From Candidatus Zixiibacteriota bacterium (GTDB lineage Bacteria > Zixibacteria > MSB-5A5 > GN15 > FEB-12), in the NCBI GenBank assembly GCA_023132995.1, contig JAGLXI010000007.1, positions 1-23,622 on the forward strand: a DNA stretch of 23,622 bases, given 5' to 3'. The stretch's first letter is position 1. Each line of letters begins with the position of its first letter. The translations under genes and the position numbers were made by a program. The notes beneath the pieces were generated by a model. It searched no databases, was not told the DNA's origin, and saw only the letters and a list, made by a program, of their open reading frames with translations. This document shows, in pieces, positions 1 through 8,205 of the stretch.

Positions 1-44
1 GACACGCTCCCTCGCGCGGACATTGGACGCGGAGCTTCAAGAAA

Positions 45-57
45 GGCGCGATGCGCC
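45..57 (-). terminator. Possible rho-independent terminator of the small outer-membrane gene
   Basis: Read on the minus strand after the stop codon at 102-104, two compact perfect hairpins follow. The first is at 81-69 (stem GCTGC, 3-base loop) and the second at 57-45 (stem GGCGC, 3-base loop). The second is followed directly by TTTCTT. A GC-rich stem plus a short T-rich tail fits an intrinsic terminator, but the stem is only 5 bp. Confidence 0.4.
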
Positions 58-101
58 CATTCCGATGCGCTGCGTTGCAGCACTCTCAGGTCTCGGAAAA
101 G

Positions 102-761
102 TCAGAGCGGGAAGTCCCACCCGAGCGTGACATATACCGGCAGCATGAGTCCATGCCGGAAGATGAGATTGGCGCGAACCATGACCGGGATGACCACGTT
201 TCTGCTCACCACCAGGTTAAACCCACCCGCCGCCATGAGACCAGGATTTACCGCGCAACTGGACTCGTCCGCAACGTCGTGGCCTTCCAGTCCGGCGTAA
301 TCCCTGGTCCAGTCCCAGAAGATCACGTGCAATCCTATACCGGCCTGCAAGTATATCACCTTCCCCCGGCGCGTTCGCTCCACCAGGGCAAGAAGCGAAA
401 GGTCGTACTCGGTTTCACGGTTGACATTGAGCCACGTCACACCCTGGGTCAGGTCACCATACACCTTTGCCCGAAACAGCCGCCGAAAACCGATATCCAC
501 CCCCCACCTCAGTGAGTTGTCGGCGCCCTGGGCTTCGCCCCGAACAAATAGCAACTGGGCGCCTCCACCGACGCCGAATCTCCTCATCTTGAACATGTTA
601 TCGGTGACGCCCCGGTATTCCAGTTCCTCAGATGACGGCGTAAGAAGTGTCCCGCCGCCGTTCAGGTACGGCCGAAGCAGGACCCCTGATTGATCGGCCC
701 GGCCGGCGTGAGCACTTGCGACACAGAAAATGAGCCCCAGTGCAAGCAGTGTCTTGAGCAT
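102..761 (-). CDS. Small outer-membrane beta-barrel-like protein, unknown function
   Basis: The 219-residue product begins with a clear Sec signal peptide: basic start MLK, hydrophobic core LLALGLIFCVAS, and a likely cut after A-H-A near residue 19. The mature part has alternating hydrophobic/polar segments with many Gly and aromatic residues, for example a GVGGGAQLLFVRG stretch and a WLNVNRETEYDLSLLALVE stretch. It ends in a possible last strand (VTLGWDFPL). This is the look of a small 8-stranded outer-membrane barrel, although the last residue is Leu rather than Phe. I do not recognise a family. The start is supported by GGGAGG at 771-776 on the minus strand, 9 bases before the ATG. It has its own promoter and leader, and no neighbour suggests a role. 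Confidence 0.75.
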   Translation of the reverse strand: MLKTLLALGLIFCVASAHAGRADQSGVLLRPYLNGGGTLLTPSSEELEYRGVTDNMFKMRRFGVGGGAQLLFVRGEAQGADNSLRWGVDIGFRRLFRAKVYGDLTQGVTWLNVNRETEYDLSLLALVERTRRGKVIYLQAGIGLHVIFWDWTRDYAGLEGHDVADESSCAVNPGLMAAGGFNLVVSRNVVIPVMVRANLIFRHGLMLPVYVTLGWDFPL

Positions 762-770
762 CAGAGATAA

Positions 771-776
771 CCTCCC
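771..776 (-). promoter_or_regulatory. Ribosome binding site of the small outer-membrane gene
   Basis: On the minus strand GGGAGG lies 9 bases upstream of the ATG at 761-759. It fixes the start that yields an intact signal peptide. Confidence 0.6.
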
Positions 777-917
777 TGTCCAAGGGATAAGGTTGCGGTC
801 GCATGATGATTTGTCATATCCTCACAGGTTCCGGTTGTGCAACCCACTCTTCTCCGCCGCAGGAACGCATCAAGCAGACGGAGATCTCTCGCATTTGCCC
901 TGACACTGTGGCCGCTT

Positions 918-947
918 AATATACGAAGCTGACCCCTCTGTTGTCAA
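918..947 (-). promoter_or_regulatory. Sigma70-type promoter for the small outer-membrane gene
   Basis: On the minus strand a perfect -35 TTGACA (947-942) is followed after 18 bases by a -10 TATATT (923-918). The predicted transcription start is near 911, giving a 5' leader of about 150 bases before the ATG at 761. The boxes are close to consensus; the 18-base spacing is acceptable. Confidence 0.6.
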
Positions 948-1183
948 GCACACCCGAGGGTTCGGCCCCTTTCGGACACCCTGAAAAACCGAATTGCACC
1001 CGTTGCGATCTCAATTACCCGGTTTACGCAGCTTAGTCGAGGTTCGTGGTCCCCTCGCCACGGGAGCACTAAAGAAAAGCCTCTCCGGCGTTATGTGCAA
1101 AGATCGCACTTGAGGGGTATTGTATAGCAAGCTGTTCCGCGTCAGCGGTCGGCCCCTATCGCCCGGCCGCCATTCAGAGGGCG

Positions 1184-2071
1184 CTATGTCTCGCTCCGTT
1201 CTCGATACAACTGGCCGATTTCGGCCCCGATGATAAAGACGATCGACGTGTAGTATATCCAGAAAGCGGAGGCCAGTACCAGGGCGTAAGCCCCGTATAT
1301 GCGTCTGAAAGTGACGAAGTTGGTCACGTAGAAGCCAAAAAGCCGCTCGGCCAGGTGCCACAGGATGGCGGCTGAAAGAGCGCTGACCACTATCGCTTTA
1401 CGGGGTGGCCGTTTGTGTGGGACGGCGAAGTAGATAATGAAGAAACTGAGCAGGATCAGAACAAACGACACCCCTTGCGACGCCAGAACCTCGGTGCCTA
1501 TGCCGGTTATACTGTCAACAACCTCTATACTGCCCGCGAACCTCTCCACGATGTTCAGAATCGGCAGGATAGTTATCGCAGCCAGGAAGTAAACGAGCAC
1601 CAGGACAACAAGGCCCAGGTCGCGCAGTTTGCCGACAAGAATGGATTCTCCGACTTCGCTGCGGTAGACGGTGCTGAGAACGGTGCGCATGCTGCTGAAA
1701 AGACTGGTCGACGCGACGAGCAATCCGATAACCCCGATGATACCGGCGAGACTCTTGTAGATCACAAATTCATCCACCCGTGAGAATACCAGTTGTTTCA
1801 GCGTAACCGCGTAGTCCGCGTAGGGGACGGCGCGATCGATGAACAGCGCAATCTCGTCCCTGATGGCGGGCCTGTCCAGAACCATGCCGAGCGCTGAGAA
1901 TATAATGAGCACCATGGGAATTATGCACACGATGAGCGAGAAAGCGAGCCCGCTTCCCAGCAGAAAAACGTGATGGTCGCCGACACGGCTGTAAATGCCA
2001 CCAACGTAGTAGCCGAGGAAACGTCCGGCGACTCGCAGGTACCGAAGAATTTTTTTGCCTACTCCTGCCAT
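1184..2071 (-). CDS. YihY/BrkB-family inner membrane protein
   Basis: The 295-residue product is a polytopic membrane protein of the YihY/BrkB family. The first hydrophobic segment (about residues 37-62) is preceded by the typical H-x-x-x-L-x-x-x-L-A-F-S pattern. Several further segments follow (about 110-130, 150-172, 203-220, 230-250, 262-285). The C-terminal WIYYTSIVFIIGAEI stretch matches the conserved end of the family, where an aromatic-rich helix leads into a GAE motif. Family members are about 280-400 residues, so this is full length. The molecular role is not established; family names such as 'ribonuclease BN' are historical misassignments. The gene is divergent from the peptidase gene, and its start is 95 bases from that gene's proposed start. 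Confidence 0.88.
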   Translation of the reverse strand: MAGVGKKILRYLRVAGRFLGYYVGGIYSRVGDHHVFLLGSGLAFSLIVCIIPMVLIIFSALGMVLDRPAIRDEIALFIDRAVPYADYAVTLKQLVFSRVDEFVIYKSLAGIIGVIGLLVASTSLFSSMRTVLSTVYRSEVGESILVGKLRDLGLVVLVLVYFLAAITILPILNIVERFAGSIEVVDSITGIGTEVLASQGVSFVLILLSFFIIYFAVPHKRPPRKAIVVSALSAAILWHLAERLFGFYVTNFVTFRRIYGAYALVLASAFWIYYTSIVFIIGAEIGQLYRERSET

Positions 2072-2132
2072 TGCTGTCTCAAGATAGACGAGCCCGACTA
2101 CGAATCAAGGTTGTTCTCGCGCAGCATGCCGC

Positions 2133-2160
2133 TTGCCAGGGTGAAATTATTGACTACATT
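2133..2160 (+). promoter_or_regulatory. Possible promoter giving a leaderless peptidase mRNA
   Basis: TTGCCA (2133-2138) and TACATT (2155-2160) are 16 bases apart on the plus strand. Transcription would start near 2167, which is the proposed ATG of the peptidase gene, and no Shine-Dalgarno sequence lies at a usual distance from it. Both boxes have mismatches to consensus. Confidence 0.25.
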
Positions 2161-2163
2161 ATA
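2158..2163 (-). promoter_or_regulatory. Possible -10 box for the YihY-family gene
   Basis: On the minus strand the sequence reads TATAAT, a perfect -10 hexamer about 87 bases upstream of the YihY-family start. No good -35 hexamer lies 16-18 bases further upstream, so this rests on one box only. Confidence 0.25.
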
Positions 2164-2166
2164 CAC

Positions 2167-3138
2167 ATGCGTATGCTGACGAGAACCGGATTGTTCATCG
2201 GCCTGGTCGTCGTAGCTGCGGTGTCCCTGACTGGTCAGGGATCCCGACCGGAACCGGTCGAGAGGGAGCACTTCGTATTCTATTTCGACAACCCTCGTTA
2301 CATTGACCGGGCCGAGTCGATCCTGAACGAGACGCGGGAACGTGTGCGGGCGTTTCACCTGGACACCCTCAGTTACAAACCATCGGTATATCTTGTCGAG
2401 GATACGGACCGCTTCCGGGCACTGGTCGGAGGACGGTTTCCCGACTGGGGCGCCGCCGCCGCGTTGCCTTATCACCGGATGATTGTCCTCAAATCGCCCG
2501 ATCAGTTCAATCTCAACAAACCGCTGGAGCAGTTGCTGGCCCACGAGTTCGCTCACCTGTTGGTAGCTGAAAAAGCCGGTCATCATTCGGTCCCGCGCTG
2601 GTTCGATGAGGGGATGGCCATGCTCGTGTCCACCGAGTGGGGCTGGTCTGACAACCTGGCCATGAGCCGGGCGGCGGTCTTCGGTGAGTTCCTGCCACTG
2701 GCGGACATCGACAAACTAAACCGTTTCGGCGAAGGCATGGCCCATGTGGCCTACGCCGAGTCTTACCTGGCCGTGCACTATATACTGGACAATTACGGCA
2801 AAGAGTCGCCGGCGCGGTTTCTGAACGTTATAGCCCGCGGCGGCTCGGTCTCCAAGGCCCTGATGGCGTCCACCGGAGCCAACAGCCGTGAGTTTGAGAC
2901 GGAGTTCCGAACGTATTTAACCAAACGATTTAATATAGTGACATTGTTTATGGATACTTTGCTGTTCTGGCTGGCCCTGTCGGTGATCCTGCTGATTGCG
3001 ATATATGTGCGCTACCGGAAGCGACGTCAGTATTTCAAGAAGTGGGAAGAAGAGGAAAAACTGCAATCCACCGATTTCGACTACGGTGATCCCGATCACC
3101 CCGAGCAGACCGATGACGAAGAACCATGGCGGGCCTGA
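2167..3138 (+). CDS. Exported, membrane-anchored HExxH metallopeptidase (peptidase MA-like)
   Basis: With the ATG at 2167 the product has 323 residues and opens with a signal sequence (MRMLTRTGLFIGLVVVAAVS). An upstream TTG at 2071 is in frame but would bury this segment behind 32 charged residues. The catalytic motif HEFAH is at about 126-130, and the likely third zinc ligand is Glu148 in WFDEGMA. This layout is that of gluzincin-type peptidase MA-like domains. A transmembrane helix near 257-280 is followed by a basic stretch and an acidic cytoplasmic tail, so the peptidase domain should face the periplasm. The substrate is unknown. The last 13 bases overlap the acyltransferase gene, which suggests translational coupling. 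Confidence 0.82.
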   Translation: MRMLTRTGLFIGLVVVAAVSLTGQGSRPEPVEREHFVFYFDNPRYIDRAESILNETRERVRAFHLDTLSYKPSVYLVEDTDRFRALVGGRFPDWGAAAALPYHRMIVLKSPDQFNLNKPLEQLLAHEFAHLLVAEKAGHHSVPRWFDEGMAMLVSTEWGWSDNLAMSRAAVFGEFLPLADIDKLNRFGEGMAHVAYAESYLAVHYILDNYGKESPARFLNVIARGGSVSKALMASTGANSREFETEFRTYLTKRFNIVTLFMDTLLFWLALSVILLIAIYVRYRKRRQYFKKWEEEEKLQSTDFDYGDPDHPEQTDDEEPWRA

Positions 3139-4004
3139 CCCACAACCTTGAATACCTGGCGACTGCGGCGGGCGTCAAACTCATGCAGGCCCTGTCGCCT
3201 TCCCTGGCCGACACCTTTGGCGCTTCCCTGGGAGGCCTCGCTCATGCCGTGCTGACTTCGCGTCGTCGCATCGCTCTTGACAACCTTGAGCGGGCAATGG
3301 GAGACAGCCTTTCCGAAGAGGAGAGACGACAGATCGTAAGGGATGTGTTTCGTAACACCGGACGCACGCTGGTGGAGTTCGCCCGCTTAGGAAAGACAGT
3401 CAGGGCGGGAATCGGCGAGATTATCGTAGGTGATGGACTGGAATACCTACGCCAGGTGCAGTCTGAGGGCAAAGGAGGCATCGTCGTAACGGCCCACTTC
3501 GGAAGCTGGGAGCTGTTCGGCGCCTGGGTCGGCACCTTGGGCTTCCCGATGGATTTCGTGACCGGCGTTCAGCATAACCAGAAGGTGGACAGGCTCCTCA
3601 CCGGTTTCCGAAAAGAGATCGGCGTGGGTTTGATCTCGGTTGCCAAAGGTGTCAGGGGCGTCTTCAAATCACTCAGGGCAAACCGGCTGGTGGGTCTGAT
3701 CTCCGACCAGCACGCCCCCTCCGGGGTGGTGGTCGACTTCTTCAGCCGCCGGGCTTCCACACCCAAGGGACCGGCGGCTTTCGCGGTGCGATCGGGAGCG
3801 CCCGTGCTGCCGTTCGTAATGCGCCGGGAACGGCCCGATCGGCACGTGGTCATGGCCGGCGAACCGATCTATCCCCCTGATAGCGGTGACACTGACAAAG
3901 ACATCGCATCGGTGACGGCGGCATATACGAAGTACTTCGAGTCCTGCGTTCGCCGGTACCCCGACCAGTGGCTCTGGACACACAGGCGATGGAAGGTCGA
4001 CTGA
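3126..4004 (+). CDS. LpxL/HtrB-family lysophospholipid (lipid A) acyltransferase
   Basis: The 292-residue protein matches the LpxL/LpxM/HtrB acyltransferase family in length and motifs. The catalytic HX4D/E motif is His124-x4-Glu129 in TAHFGSWELFG. The downstream family block is present: LISDQHAP, then VDFFSRRASTPKGPAAFAVRSG. The family adds a secondary acyl chain to lipid A precursors at the cytoplasmic face of the inner membrane, using acyl-ACP. Which chain is added here cannot be told. The N-terminal hydrophobic region (about 10-45) is likely the membrane association segment. The gene overlaps the peptidase gene by 13 bases and is part of an envelope gene cluster that also has a heptosyltransferase-like gene. 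Confidence 0.88.
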   Translation: MAGLTHNLEYLATAAGVKLMQALSPSLADTFGASLGGLAHAVLTSRRRIALDNLERAMGDSLSEEERRQIVRDVFRNTGRTLVEFARLGKTVRAGIGEIIVGDGLEYLRQVQSEGKGGIVVTAHFGSWELFGAWVGTLGFPMDFVTGVQHNQKVDRLLTGFRKEIGVGLISVAKGVRGVFKSLRANRLVGLISDQHAPSGVVVDFFSRRASTPKGPAAFAVRSGAPVLPFVMRRERPDRHVVMAGEPIYPPDSGDTDKDIASVTAAYTKYFESCVRRYPDQWLWTHRRWKVD

Positions 4005-4138
4005 GGGTGACGAAACTTTCGCCGACCGGACGAGTAATGAGGTATAAATGTCGGAATACCGGGCTAGGACCGGCGGTCAATTCTGCTTTGGCAGGGTCGC
4101 AAGAGCGCAAATCTGAGTTGGAGAGCGAAAGGTAGTCA

Positions 4139-5383
4139 ATGAAGAAGTATGTATACATCGGGATCGTGCTGGTTGTAGTGCTGTGCGGCTACTACGTGGT
4201 GGACGCCATTTTCACCAGATCCTACGACATCCCTACTGCCGACGCGACCAGGGGGGAATTCGTTATCTCCCAGAACGCCAACGGGACGATGGACGCCAAA
4301 CGCGCCTACACACTCAGTGCGCCGCGCATTCGAGGTCTCCAGATTACCTGGCTCGCACCGGAAGGATCAACGGTAGAGGAGGGTGAGCCGGTGATCAAGT
4401 TCGACGCTTCCAAGCAGATTGCCGATCTGGCCGATCACGAGTCGGACCTCAAGATCAAGACGGCGGTGCTTGAGCGCGCTCGGAAGGAGTACATCATCCA
4501 GGAGAAGCAACTGACCCTTGACCTGGAGAAATCACGCCGCAACTATGACGAGAAAAAACACGATGCTCCCCGCATCGCCGAGGAGGCTCTGCTCGAAAAG
4601 GAACTGGCCGAACTCAACTTCGATGCCAAGCTGGAACAACTGAAAGGCGACGTGGACAAGACCGAGGTCGAAGTCGACCGCGCCCGCGACAAAACCAACC
4701 TGGCCCGCAGAGAACTGGACCAGACGACTATCATGGCGCCCACCCCAGGGCTGGTCGTCTATCTTGAGATCTGGAAAGGCTCCGGTATGAGCAAGGTGCA
4801 GGAGGGCGACTCCCCCTGGCCCGGGATGGGCCTGGTCAAGCTGCCCGACCTGGCCGAGATGATCGTCAAGACGGCCGTGTCGGAGGTGGATGCCAACAAG
4901 GTCGACTCCGGCCAGGAAGTCGTCGTGGTGCTTGACGCCATACCGGATAAGGAGTACCACGGCCAGGTCTACAAGAAGAACACGCTGGCCCGGAAAAAGG
5001 ACTACAATTCCAAGATAAACGTTTTCGACGTGGAAATCGCTATTTTAGACCACGACGAAGACCTCAAGCCGGGTATGTCCGCCTCGTGTGACATAATCGT
5101 GGAGCGCCTTCCCGATATCGTGTCGGTGCCGCTGGAGGCCGTCTTTGAGGTGGATGGACAGACTGTCGTCTATCTTGAGAACGAGAAAAGAGTAGAAGTC
5201 GAGGTAGGTCGACGAAATGACGTCAGCATCGAGGTGCTGTCCGGTCTGGATGGTGATGAGAGCGTGTGCCTTCTGGATCCAACACTGGATGAACAGGGCC
5301 TGCCGGGCGACCGGGCGACCGAGCCGGAACTCAACAAGGGCCGGGGACAGGGCAACCCGACGGGCGGGCGGAAAAGGCGCTGA
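4139..5383 (+). CDS. HlyD/MacA-family periplasmic adaptor of a tripartite exporter
   Basis: The 414-residue product starts with a membrane anchor (YVYIGIVLVVVLCGYYVVDAIF, no lipobox Cys), followed by a half lipoyl/barrel-sandwich segment around residues 45-90. A long charged coiled-coil hairpin (about 95-195, rich in Glu, Lys and Arg) comes next, then the second lipoyl half and a beta-barrel domain with the usual LKPGMSASCDI motif near 305-315. This is the order of MacA-type adaptors that bridge an inner-membrane transporter to TolC. It ends in an unusual basic, Gly-rich tail. A 134-base gap precedes the gene. The start follows a GAAAGG sequence. The permease gene begins 20 bases after the stop. 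Confidence 0.87.
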   Translation: MKKYVYIGIVLVVVLCGYYVVDAIFTRSYDIPTADATRGEFVISQNANGTMDAKRAYTLSAPRIRGLQITWLAPEGSTVEEGEPVIKFDASKQIADLADHESDLKIKTAVLERARKEYIIQEKQLTLDLEKSRRNYDEKKHDAPRIAEEALLEKELAELNFDAKLEQLKGDVDKTEVEVDRARDKTNLARRELDQTTIMAPTPGLVVYLEIWKGSGMSKVQEGDSPWPGMGLVKLPDLAEMIVKTAVSEVDANKVDSGQEVVVVLDAIPDKEYHGQVYKKNTLARKKDYNSKINVFDVEIAILDHDEDLKPGMSASCDIIVERLPDIVSVPLEAVFEVDGQTVVYLENEKRVEVEVGRRNDVSIEVLSGLDGDESVCLLDPTLDEQGLPGDRATEPELNKGRGQGNPTGGRKRR

Positions 5384-5403
5384 ACGCACTATCGGCAGGG
5401 CTC

Positions 5404-6711
5404 ATGAATTACACTCGGATATACGAAATATCGTTTGACTCTCTCCGGGAGCACGGGCTCAGGACTCTCCTGACCATGCTGGGGGTCATCTTCGGTGTGG
5501 GCGCCGTGATCGCCATGCTGTCCATCGGCGAGGGCGCCAAGCGTGAAGCGCTCGAACAGATTTCCATTCTCGGTATCAACAACATTATCGTCAAGGCCAA
5601 GGCTCCGGATGTCGAACAGGCCTCGGACCAGGGCCTGGCCCGTTCACCCGGACTGTCTGTCGCCGACGGTGAGAACATTGCCGGCTATTCCGAGCTGGTG
5701 GAGAACGTGGTCTTCCAGCGATTCGAATCGGCCCCCAAGATATTCTATGGCTCCCAGACAGCCGAGGTTAGGGTTGTAGCCACAGAACCGTCTTTTGTGC
5801 TCTCGTCGTCGATTGAGGTCGAGCGGGGTCGCTTTGTGACTGATTTGGACATGGAGGCTTTCGCCCAGGTGTGCGTGCTGGGGGCCAAGGCCAAGCGAGC
5901 CCTCTTTGCATTCGAGGATCCCATAGGTAAGCAGGTCAGGATCGGGGATTGGAACTTCACCGTGGTGGGCGTCATGGCGGACAAATACATCGCCCGCGGC
6001 AAGGTGGAAGGGTTTGAACTGAAGAACTTCAACGAGGACGTCTATATCCCCTTCACAACCGCCGTGAAGAAATACGACCGCTACTTTGCAGGGCAGACGA
6101 CGTTCGGTGGCGGCGGGTTCTTTGTATCCATTGAGACTGGTGATGAGCAGAAGTTCAACACACCGGAAGTCGACCAGCTCACCATTACCGTGACGGACCT
6201 CAAGTATGTCCCCGTCGTGACCAAACTGGTGAAGCGTATACTTGCCCGGCGGCACGCGGGTGTCGAGGACTATGAGATCGTGGTACCGGAATCGCTTTTG
6301 AGACAATCGCAAAAGACGCAGCGGATATTCGATATCGTGATGGGGGCTATTGCCGGCATATCGCTTCTCGTCGGCGGTATCGGCATCATGAACATAATGC
6401 TGGCCACGGTACTTGAGAGGACGCGCGAGATAGGCATACGCCGTTCCGTGGGGGCCACGCGACTGGATATCATGCGCCAGTTCCTGATAGAGGCCGTGGT
6501 CATCTGTTTGGTCGGTTGCGTTATCGGCCTGGGCCTGGGACTCCTGTTGGCGCGCACTATCGCCTTCTACGCCGAGTGGCCTACTGTGGTCTCGGCCTAC
6601 TCCATTCTCCTGGCGGTGGGGGTTTCAACCGCGGTGGGTGTCATCTTCGGACTTTACCCGGCCCGCAAAGCGGCCAAGCTGGATGTAATCGACGCCCTAA
6701 GATATGAATGA
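5404..6711 (+). CDS. MacB/FtsX-family ABC transporter permease without ATPase domain
   Basis: The 435-residue protein has the architecture of MacB_PCD plus FtsX permeases. A first transmembrane helix (about 20-42, within SLREHGLRTLLTMLGVIFGV) leads into a large periplasmic domain (about 50-280). Three C-terminal helices follow (about 307-335, 355-382, 395-420). The motif ERTREIGIRRSVGAT after the second helix is highly characteristic. MacB itself carries an N-terminal ATPase, which is absent here. In comparable clusters a separate LolD/MacB-type ATPase gene sits next to the permease, but none is in this window. The adaptor upstream and the TolC-type gene downstream indicate export from the periplasm or inner membrane. 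The substrate is unknown. Confidence 0.88.
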   Translation: MNYTRIYEISFDSLREHGLRTLLTMLGVIFGVGAVIAMLSIGEGAKREALEQISILGINNIIVKAKAPDVEQASDQGLARSPGLSVADGENIAGYSELVENVVFQRFESAPKIFYGSQTAEVRVVATEPSFVLSSSIEVERGRFVTDLDMEAFAQVCVLGAKAKRALFAFEDPIGKQVRIGDWNFTVVGVMADKYIARGKVEGFELKNFNEDVYIPFTTAVKKYDRYFAGQTTFGGGGFFVSIETGDEQKFNTPEVDQLTITVTDLKYVPVVTKLVKRILARRHAGVEDYEIVVPESLLRQSQKTQRIFDIVMGAIAGISLLVGGIGIMNIMLATVLERTREIGIRRSVGATRLDIMRQFLIEAVVICLVGCVIGLGLGLLLARTIAFYAEWPTVVSAYSILLAVGVSTAVGVIFGLYPARKAAKLDVIDALRYE

Positions 6712-6741
6712 GCGACAGAGTCGCCCCAGTTGAGGTTGGTA

Positions 6742-8205
6742 ATGAGACGTTCTGCTTTAATGCCCAGGGCCGGTCTTTGGCCCGCAGTAGCACTGTTGTC
6801 GGTTTGCCTTTCCGTCCCGGTCACGGCACGGGAGTTGACTCTTGAGGAGGCGCTGGACATCGCCCTGAATCGCACCGGCCGGGGAGAGATTATCAAAGGA
6901 AATCTCGACGTGGCCGAAGAGACCTACTTCGCCGAGAAGATCAACTTTTACCTGCCGGAGATATCGATTAACGGCTCCCTCCCGTCTTATGGCGTTTCCG
7001 AGCGTTGGGGTTATCTGCCGGGAACGGACGGAAAGAGCGCCGTGAGTGAACCGTACCTGGATTTCGACGCCGACATAACGCTGACACAAAACCTCATCAC
7101 CGGAGGTGATCTCACGGTGAGGGCTGACTTGACTCGCCAGGACCGGGAGCATCCCGATAGAGATGGAAATCCCGTCGATGAGTTCAGCCGGCTGGGCCGA
7201 TTCAATGTCGAGTTCACCCAGCCCATACTCAAACCGTCCGATCCCAAGTTCGAACTGGCCAACAAGAGGGATGATCTGGACATCGCCCGGTTGACACGCG
7301 TGGAGGAGTCTGCCGCTCTTCAGAGGGAAGTTATCGAGTGTTTTTTCGGAGTGCTCCAGACAGACCTCCAGTCTGAAATAGCTCACGATCAGTATGAGGG
7401 GGCCTGTCTCAAAGGAGCGATCGATTCGATCAAGCTCCAGGATGGCGTGGTTTCGGACGGAGACTGGTTGGAGACAGCCTCGGCGCGTCTCGACGCGGAA
7501 CTGGCGCAGTTCGAGGCCGACAGCGAGGCGGCTGAGCAGAAGCGTCTGCTGATGGGTTTGCTGGATATTGACGCCGCAGAGCCAGTCACTCCCGTGGTCC
7601 CAAAGCTCGGCCTGTCGCTCAGCGGGCAGGAGCAACAGCGGCTGGCTAACCGCTGGAGAGAGAGCATCCCGATCGTAAAAGCCCGCCACGAGTATGATAA
7701 GACCAAACGCCAGGCTGATTACACAGCCTCGTCACACGGACTGTCCGGCACTATTTCCGCCAACTACAACCCTGTGCGCGGCAGAGTGGAAGATGCCGGC
7801 CTCAGCGAAGACCTCATGACAGATAGCTGGGGCGTGAAGCTCGAACTGTCATACCCACTGTGGGATGGTGGGGCCTCCGGCGCCTCGGTCAGAGCCGCCA
7901 GGCTATCAGCCGAGCAGGCCCGGCTGGAGTACGACGACGCGGAAAAATCTGCGCGAGCGGAAGTGGCCAACCTCATTAACAAACTCAATGTAAGTTATCG
8001 CAAGTTGGAGGTGCTGAAAAAGCAGATCGGGCTGGCCGGGAGTCGGCTTGATATCGCCCGGTCACGCCTGGACGACGGGCAGATTTCTATGTTGACCTTC
8101 CTTGGGAGTAGGGTTTCTTACTATGAAACAAGGAACAACTACCTTGAGGAGTTGAAAGGCTATTTCAACTGCAAGGTTGATCTGGAGTGCAGATACGCTA
8201 ATTGA
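6742..8205 (+). CDS. TolC-family outer membrane efflux protein
   Basis: The product is 487 residues from the ATG at 6742, chosen because TGAGG lies 6 bases upstream. An in-frame TTG at 6730 overlaps that ribosome site. A signal peptide (about residues 1-29, ending in PVTA) is followed by RELTLEEALDIALNR, the usual opening of TolC-type outer membrane factors. Two long heptad-rich alpha-helical stretches (about 175-275 and 385-470) correspond to the two coiled-coil repeats. Barrel-type segments lie between them, for example SWGVKLELSYPLWDGG, the typical second-repeat signature. It should form the outer membrane duct of the adaptor/permease system encoded just upstream. Its stop codon overlaps the next start. 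Confidence 0.86.
   Translation: MRRSALMPRAGLWPAVALLSVCLSVPVTARELTLEEALDIALNRTGRGEIIKGNLDVAEETYFAEKINFYLPEISINGSLPSYGVSERWGYLPGTDGKSAVSEPYLDFDADITLTQNLITGGDLTVRADLTRQDREHPDRDGNPVDEFSRLGRFNVEFTQPILKPSDPKFELANKRDDLDIARLTRVEESAALQREVIECFFGVLQTDLQSEIAHDQYEGACLKGAIDSIKLQDGVVSDGDWLETASARLDAELAQFEADSEAAEQKRLLMGLLDIDAAEPVTPVVPKLGLSLSGQEQQRLANRWRESIPIVKARHEYDKTKRQADYTASSHGLSGTISANYNPVRGRVEDAGLSEDLMTDSWGVKLELSYPLWDGGASGASVRAARLSAEQARLEYDDAEKSARAEVANLINKLNVSYRKLEVLKKQIGLAGSRLDIARSRLDDGQISMLTFLGSRVSYYETRNNYLEELKGYFNCKVDLECRYAN

Larger units (their letters stand above)
762..1183. other. Intergenic region between two minus-strand genes
   Basis: This 422-base stretch holds no convincing gene. Reading the minus strand from 1183 down, it contains a GC-rich imperfect hairpin near 1174-1149 (8-bp stem with one mismatch, no T-run), which could end the YihY-family transcript. 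It then contains the promoter at 918-947 and a leader of about 150 bases before the outer-membrane gene. On the plus strand a 5-bp dyad CGTGG/CCACG sits near 1046-1063. Nothing else was recognised. Confidence 0.5.

Noticed and set aside
1046..1080. tRNA-like or small RNA fold around the CGTGG/CCACG dyad
   Set aside because: No cloverleaf arms, anticodon loop or T-loop sequence could be built around it.
1011..1361. 116-codon minus-strand frame overlapping the YihY-family gene
   Set aside because: More than half lies inside the YihY-family gene in another frame. The rest is intergenic and has no ribosome site or recognisable protein features.
2071..2166. N-terminal extension of the peptidase from a TTG
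   Set aside because: It would put 32 charged residues before a normal signal sequence, and the TTG overlaps the start codon of the divergent gene.
5644..6312. 222-codon minus-strand frame inside the permease gene, and similar long antisense frames in other genes
   Set aside because: They are fully covered by clearly assigned genes on the other strand and have no protein-family features, so they are by-products of GC-rich codon use.
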